DNA from: Altericroceibacterium spongiae
Lineage (GTDB): Bacteria > Pseudomonadota > Alphaproteobacteria > Sphingomonadales > Sphingomonadaceae
Assembly (NCBI RefSeq): GCF_003610805.1
Contig: NZ_RAPF01000012.1
Location: forward strand, 1 to 64,000
Direction: 5' to 3'
Length of the DNA stretch: 64,000 nt
Shown here: one piece after another, positions 59,947 through 64,000 of the stretch
Numbering within the stretch: position 1 is the first letter of the stretch
Layout: each line of letters opens with the position of its first letter
Position numbers and translations under genes: made by a program
The notes under the pieces: model-generated
The model's input: the letters and a program-made list of their open reading frames with translations, nothing else
Database searches by the model: none
Told to the model about the DNA's origin: nothing

Positions 59947-60534
59947 ATGACCTACACTTTGATCGGCTACGCCCGGTGTTCTACGGACAAACAGGATCTG
60001 GCGGCCCAGCGAGAAGCCTTGCTCAAGCTGGGCGTTGCTGCGGATCGCATCTACACTGACAAGGGCTTCACCGGCTCGAACCGGATGCGGCCCGGTCTTG
60101 ACCAAGCTCTCGCCGCGGTCCGTCATGGCGACACTTTGGTTGTCCCGAAGCTCGACCGGCTTGCCCGATCGGTGCCGGACGCCCGAGCAATCGGCGATGA
60201 CTTGGCCGCGAGAGGGGTGAAGCTGCAGCTTGGTGCCAGCGTGCATGATCCGGCTGATCCCATGGGCAAGCTGTTCTTCAACATCCTTGCGACCTTCGCA
60301 GAGTTCGAAGCCGACCTTATCAAGCTGCGCACAAGGGAAGGCATGGCGGTGGCCCGCGCCAAAGGTAAGCTGCGCGGTAAGAAGCCGAAGCTTTCCGAGC
60401 GCCAGCAAAAGGAGCTGCGCCGCATGTACGACACCGGGGAGTACTCGATCAGCGACCTTGCGGAGGTGTTCTCGATTTCTCGACCGACAGTCTACCGAAC
60501 TCTCGACCGCCAAGCCTCTGCGGCCCTGGCATGA
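59947..60534 (+). CDS. second serine recombinase (resolvase type)
   Basis: The 195 residues have the same family layout as the 58341 gene but are clearly diverged: LIGYARCSTDKQDL (nucleophile serine), DTLVVPKLDRLARSV, ATFAEFEADLIKLRTREG, and an HTH (SISDLAEVFSISRPTVYRTL). ATG 59947 starts the conserved domain. It is divergent from the first recombinase across the toxin-antitoxin pair. Confidence 0.93.
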   Translation: MTYTLIGYARCSTDKQDLAAQREALLKLGVAADRIYTDKGFTGSNRMRPGLDQALAAVRHGDTLVVPKLDRLARSVPDARAIGDDLAARGVKLQLGASVHDPADPMGKLFFNILATFAEFEADLIKLRTREGMAVARAKGKLRGKKPKLSERQQKELRRMYDTGEYSISDLAEVFSISRPTVYRTLDRQASAALA

Positions 60535-60773
60535 TACGCTCGACCGTGACAACCCGCTGCCTTCGAGCTATCACCGCCTCCTGGCTTTGAGAATGCGGGC
60601 TATGGCCTCCCCTCATCGTCGAAGGAATTTGGGAGGTTCGCCGAGAGGCGGCCTCCCTCCTGCTTTCATAGCTTTGCCAGCTACGCGCCCTAGTTGGTCG
60701 CCGGAAGGCTGATCTGGCGCGCCGAGCAGGTTCGCCAGCGGCGGGAGGGGGTGGAAAGCGGACAATCAGCCGC

Positions 60774-61076
60774 TCAATCTTTCTGCCTACGAAGGTAGGC
60801 TACAAAGCAGTAGCTTGTCGCAATAACGACGAACGCAGCCGCAGCTGCGAAAGCACTCACTTGCTGAAATCCGACAGGATCCATCCCCTCGCCAAACAGG
60901 ATGACCGTAATCATGAGAGACCAGCTAAATAGGCCCCATGCGGCGGGTATCGCGAACAAAAGGCTAATAGGCCTTGGCCAGATGCTCCCGGTATCCCGCT
61001 TCGCTTCTACCCAAAGCAGGAAGGCCAAAGCCAATGGCCCGCAAACTAAAGCTATTGGAAAGAAAGGGTCGAACAT
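60774..61076 (-). CDS. hypothetical membrane protein, 100 aa
   Basis: Three membrane segments (about residues 5-20, 38-60, 70-92) and a basic tail; no family recognised. ATG 61076 (MFDPFFPIAL) gives a normal membrane-protein start; a longer frame to 61214 adds a segment with no recognisable sequence. Confidence 0.5.
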   Translation of the reverse strand: MFDPFFPIALVCGPLALAFLLWVEAKRDTGSIWPRPISLLFAIPAAWGLFSWSLMITVILFGEGMDPVGFQQVSAFAAAAAFVVIATSYCFVAYLRRQKD

Positions 61077-61443
61077 CGCCCAGCTTGTCGCAATAATCGC
61101 CAACGTCGGCAATGGGGCGTGTGCCGAAATTCCGCAGTGCGCCCAAGTCGGTCGTTCGCTGGCCGATTTGGCGCGCGAGGTAGCCGTCTGTCCGGTTAGG
61201 CTTGTCGATTCCATCGGTCAGCAGTCGGGATGGGTGGGAAGCCGAAGCTGCGCCTTCCCCTTTCGTCATCCTGAACTTGCTTCAGGATCCATCGGGCGGT
61301 TGTTACCGAAGCACGAACGCAAACCTCCCTGTCGATTTAGCCGCTCATGAACTGGGAGATCGGCCTGATGGGCACTGGAGCAAGTTCAGGGCGACGGCGA
61401 GCGGGAGCGCATACTTGCGATGCCCACTACATCTGCTAAATTT
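61077..61443. other. intergenic stretch with a REP palindrome
   Basis: About 365 bases without a supported gene. Its only recognisable element is the palindrome at 61268-61288. Confidence 0.4.
61268..61288. repeat. REP-type palindrome
   Basis: ATCCTGAA, CTTGC, TTCAGGAT: an 8-bp perfect stem with a 5-base loop, within the CGTCATCCTGAA...GGATCCAT context I associate with repeats scattered in sphingomonad genomes. This is a clue to the host lineage. Confidence 0.7.
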
Positions 61444-61863
61444 CTAGCCATAGGATTTCATGAAGTCGTCAACATTCAATGCCGCATCCATTTCTACCAG
61501 CCATTCCAGCAGATTTGCGATTGCCACATATCGCTCTGAGCGCCCGAGGTTCTCTGCAAGCCGAGCGTTTTTCGCTACTTCGCGTGTAATTTCGTGACGA
61601 GGGAACTGCCTGAGATATTGAAGTCCCTGTTGCAATTCCTGATCGGCCTGCAACTGCCTCATTTTTGGAAGGCTGTTAAAACCGCCACCTGCGCCAATCG
61701 GCAAAGTTCGACGAGTTTGTTCAACCTCTTCAAAAATGTTGGTCATCCGTGTGAGATGCAGGCCGAGCCTGACTTGCTTGGAAATCTTCCAAGCCACAAT
61801 TGACCCAACCAAAACAACGATGAGTGCCCCTAATTCCCACATGATAAAATGCCCCATAAACAT
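61444..61863 (-). CDS. membrane-anchored hypothetical protein, 139 aa
   Basis: One N-terminal membrane helix (WELGALIVVLVGSIVAW) followed by a cytoplasmic helical domain (FEEVEQTRRTLPIG, YVAIANLLEWLVEM), resembling DUF4760-type proteins, though weakly. Start choice among ATGs at 61863, 61857 and 61842 is uncertain. It lies downstream of the AAA_13 gene in the same direction. Confidence 0.55.
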   Translation of the reverse strand: MFMGHFIMWELGALIVVLVGSIVAWKISKQVRLGLHLTRMTNIFEEVEQTRRTLPIGAGGGFNSLPKMRQLQADQELQQGLQYLRQFPRHEITREVAKNARLAENLGRSERYVAIANLLEWLVEMDAALNVDDFMKSYG

Positions 61864-62010
61864 AATAAATATCGAATTTTATCATCCCCCAAATAGCATA
61901 CTCCAATAAAGTTATAATTTAATGCTATCTTTCTGCCACTGAGGGGCATTATCGCGTAATGTCTTCTTGATGTGTGTGCCGAAATTCAGGATCGCGCCTA
62001 TTTTGGTCAT

Positions 62011-64000
62011 TCACTGTGGTTTGACACATCGCTGAAACCAGCTGTTCGTTAATGCCGCAGTTTGGTCGTAACCCGGCATCGGAGATGTAATCTCGATAGG
62101 AGCCGCATTGGCTATAGGCATAGCTTCAGTGCCCATCATCATGTGATAGTGCTGGGTGTGCCCAGTCTCCTCAAAGATACGTCTGAAGATCTCGAGATAT
62201 GCGTCCACCGTGGCGGCATCGCTCGAGATATAGAGATCGTCATGCGTGCTGTGCGAGCCGTCGTTCACCCATGAAAAGAGCGAGGCGCAAATTACCTTCT
62301 CGCGACCTTCAAATTTCTCAATGATCTTGTCCTTGTCCATGTTTCCAAGTATTTTGAAATAGTTCTCCAGAATGCGGCGCAGCGTGTTTTGGATTGTGAG
62401 GTTGGACCGGTTCTCGTTCCGCACTTCGGACCAGAGTAATTCGTAGGATGTCCTGATCGGGTTGTGATCGAAGGCTTCCAGCGTCGAGACATCGTCGATC
62501 TTCTTCACGATCCAGAACGTCTCGTGCGCGCGGAGTTCCCTTTTTCGGTCTGGGTCGAATGACACCTCTTTGTGAAAATAGATATTGTGGGTGAGCACAA
62601 ACACCTGCCGAATCAAGCCGTTCGGCGCGTGGCTCAACTCGAACACGCGTTTGATAAGGCTAGACACGATGAACAGGATATCGCTGTCGAGGCTCGAAAT
62701 CGGGTCGTCGAACACAATAACCCGGTCGCTCGTCATGCCGGACTCAGAAACGCTGCCTCGGATGAGGTGGTAGAAGTACAGGAAGGTGACGAACGTCTTC
62801 TCGCCCTCGCTCAGAGTCCGGGCAGCATTGCTGCCATCAAGGCGGACGATCTCATACAAATTGCCCTGATCGCCCGCCGTTGCGAGCTTGAAGCCCCGAA
62901 AGCCGAACGAGGCGAGTAGTGCGTTGATTTCGGTCACGGTTGGTTGAACGCTCGTGATGCCCTTCTCAAGATCACGCAGCGTCTGCTGCGCCGTGGTGAG
63001 ATTGCCACGCTTCGTCGTCAAGCTTGCCTCGATGCCGTTGATCGCAGCATCCACCGCCGTCTTGCTAGCATGGTAGGCATCAAGGATGCCTTTGGCCTCT
63101 TCCACTAGGCACTTCCAAATTTCGGCCGTAAGGTTCGTCCTCTGGTTGCTGATATCATCGACAGCCCCGTTGTGTTCGACGACGGCCGCGTTCGCAGCTA
63201 TGAGGAAATCTCGGACTTCCGCGAACAGCTCGGTGTTGTCCTCAAGCGTTACGACGGCGCTCGGCTCCTTATGCTTGCGCGCGATGTGCTGCCCGTTGAG
63301 CGCTAGCCGTGCGGTCACGCGCTCGATCAGTCCGGTCAACTGGTCAACGTCGATATAGCGAGAGCCATTCTGAGAGATGCCGGCGAGCGCTTGAAGGTAA
63401 GCTGTACCCGCCGCTTCATATCCGGCAACGAGACGCGCGATATCCGCGATGTCGCGATTATAGGCTTCGTCGAAGTAATCGCCGATGCGCTTGGCAAGTT
63501 CGGCTTCGACATCTTGCTGGCAGAACGGGCATTGCGGCGTGCTCTGCGCGAAGTAGTCGATGCCCTGCTTCACCCAATCACTGTTACCAAGTCGATCAAT
63601 CAGACCGCCAATATCAACATCGCCCCGCCCCACGACCTTCTTTGCGAAGATCGGCAATGCTTCTAGCCGCGCCAGCTCGGTACTGTCGGGCACCTGGATC
63701 ACGCTCTCGCGCGCAAGACCCTTTTCAAAGATCACGGCCGCACGCTTTTTCAAGTCATCAAGCGGATGAACCGCAGCCTGGTTGGAAGCCCACTCGCTTA
63801 AGATTTTATCGCAGAAGTTCGCCTTCGAGGAGCGTACTCCTGCGAAGGCGGACTGAAAATCCGCATCATGGCGGTTCTTGAGTTTCCAGCATTCATTCTC
63901 GATATTCTCGCGCAGGGCAGCACGTTCGTTTAGCTTGCCGGGAGCATCATCCTTTCCGTTCAACACGAGATTGCGAGCGCTGATATCGCGCTCGATGTCC
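62011..64000 (-). CDS. AAA_13 (PrrC/RloC-like) ATPase, 5' end outside window
   Basis: The frame is open through the right edge (upstream codons read DIERDISARNLVL), so the true start and Walker A are missing. Visible from there are CPFCQQD (a CXXC like that in RloC zinc-hook or AAA_13 proteins), long coiled coils, the ABC signature-like RTLSEGEKTFVTFLYF, Walker B VIVFDDPISSLDSD, the H-loop VFVLTHN, and a C-terminal NTLRRILENYFKIL...VNDGSHS. Relatives include the anticodon nucleases PrrC and RloC, which act in phage defence; the nuclease residues cannot be confirmed here. Confidence 0.78.
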   Translation of the reverse strand, partial: DIERDISARNLVLNGKDDAPGKLNERAALRENIENECWKLKNRHDADFQSAFAGVRSSKANFCDKILSEWASNQAAVHPLDDLKKRAAVIFEKGLARESVIQVPDSTELARLEALPIFAKKVVGRGDVDIGGLIDRLGNSDWVKQGIDYFAQSTPQCPFCQQDVEAELAKRIGDYFDEAYNRDIADIARLVAGYEAAGTAYLQALAGISQNGSRYIDVDQLTGLIERVTARLALNGQHIARKHKEPSAVVTLEDNTELFAEVRDFLIAANAAVVEHNGAVDDISNQRTNLTAEIWKCLVEEAKGILDAYHASKTAVDAAINGIEASLTTKRGNLTTAQQTLRDLEKGITSVQPTVTEINALLASFGFRGFKLATAGDQGNLYEIVRLDGSNAARTLSEGEKTFVTFLYFYHLIRGSVSESGMTSDRVIVFDDPISSLDSDILFIVSSLIKRVFELSHAPNGLIRQVFVLTHNIYFHKEVSFDPDRKRELRAHETFWIVKKIDDVSTLEAFDHNPIRTSYELLWSEVRNENRSNLTIQNTLRRILENYFKILGNMDKDKIIEKFEGREKVICASLFSWVNDGSHSTHDDLYISSDAATVDAYLEIFRRIFEETGHTQHYHMMMGTEAMPIANAAPIEITSPMPGYDQTAALTNSWFQRCVKPQ

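Noticed and set aside
60901-61350. Plus-strand frame of 149 codons
   Set aside because: Antisense to a better-supported membrane protein and runs through the REP palindrome.

Overview
This window looks like a large stretch of a conjugative plasmid (or integrated plasmid) from an alphaproteobacterium, most probably a sphingomonad. The evidence is a RepC-like replication initiator, a complete F-type (TraALEKBVC...HG) transfer operon of the kind carried by sphingomonad plasmids, a MobF relaxase with its coupling protein, ArdC and SRAP genes, and a REP palindrome around 61.27 kb of a type I associate with sphingomonad genomes. The species call is an inference; the plasmid character is well supported.

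Layout. 1-7.6 kb: accessory and establishment genes (NYN-domain protein, ArdC antirestriction protein, an SRAP/HMCES-type gene) with dispersed repeats. The SRAP gene is split by a 2.6-kb element (4717-7341) with symmetric ends and a 7-bp target duplication, carrying one DUF4238-like gene and no transposase. 7.7-12 kb: a lytic transglycosylase, then on the minus strand a replication block (ribbon-helix-helix CopG-like gene, a structured leader with plus-strand terminators, RepC-like initiator, small membrane protein). Five exact-length 22-bp repeats at 11909-12018 precede the transfer operon. 12.2-30.8 kb: the transfer operon on the plus strand, with mostly overlapping start/stop codons: pilin TraA, core TraL/E/K/B/V, ATPase TraC, TrbI, S26 peptidase, TraW/U/TrbC/N/F/H/G, a DsbC-like isomerase, and three small genes I cannot name.

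30.8-42.2 kb: a regulatory and accessory zone (GntR/FCD regulator with a divergent operator, unknown proteins, VapBC). The vapC toxin gene is split at 35526-41854 by a 6.3-kb IS1595-family transposon with 23-bp perfect inverted repeats and an 8-bp target duplication. Its cargo is a restriction-modification system: cytosine-C5 methyltransferase, McrB-like AAA+ GTPase and a LlaJI/McrC-like nuclease, plus two small proteins. 42.2-50.3 kb: membrane proteins, a nuclease-like protein, then relaxase TraI, coupling protein TraD and a ribbon-helix-helix accessory protein on the minus strand, followed by a dyad-rich noncoding region that is the best oriT candidate.

50.3-57.4 kb: a 184/185-bp tandem array, a duplicated ssb 3' end, a ParB/KorB-like protein, a compact type Ib-like partition operon (parA plus two small genes) with 12-bp upstream repeats, ssb, and a Cas2-like small protein. 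57.9-64 kb: a small membrane protein, two serine recombinases flanking a FitAB/VapBC-like toxin-antitoxin pair, small membrane proteins, and a partial AAA_13 (PrrC/RloC-like) ATPase running off the right edge.

The most interesting results are two precisely delimited cargo-carrying insertions, each of which destroyed a stability or defence gene: a restriction-modification transposon in vapC and a transposase-less DUF4238 element in the SRAP gene.
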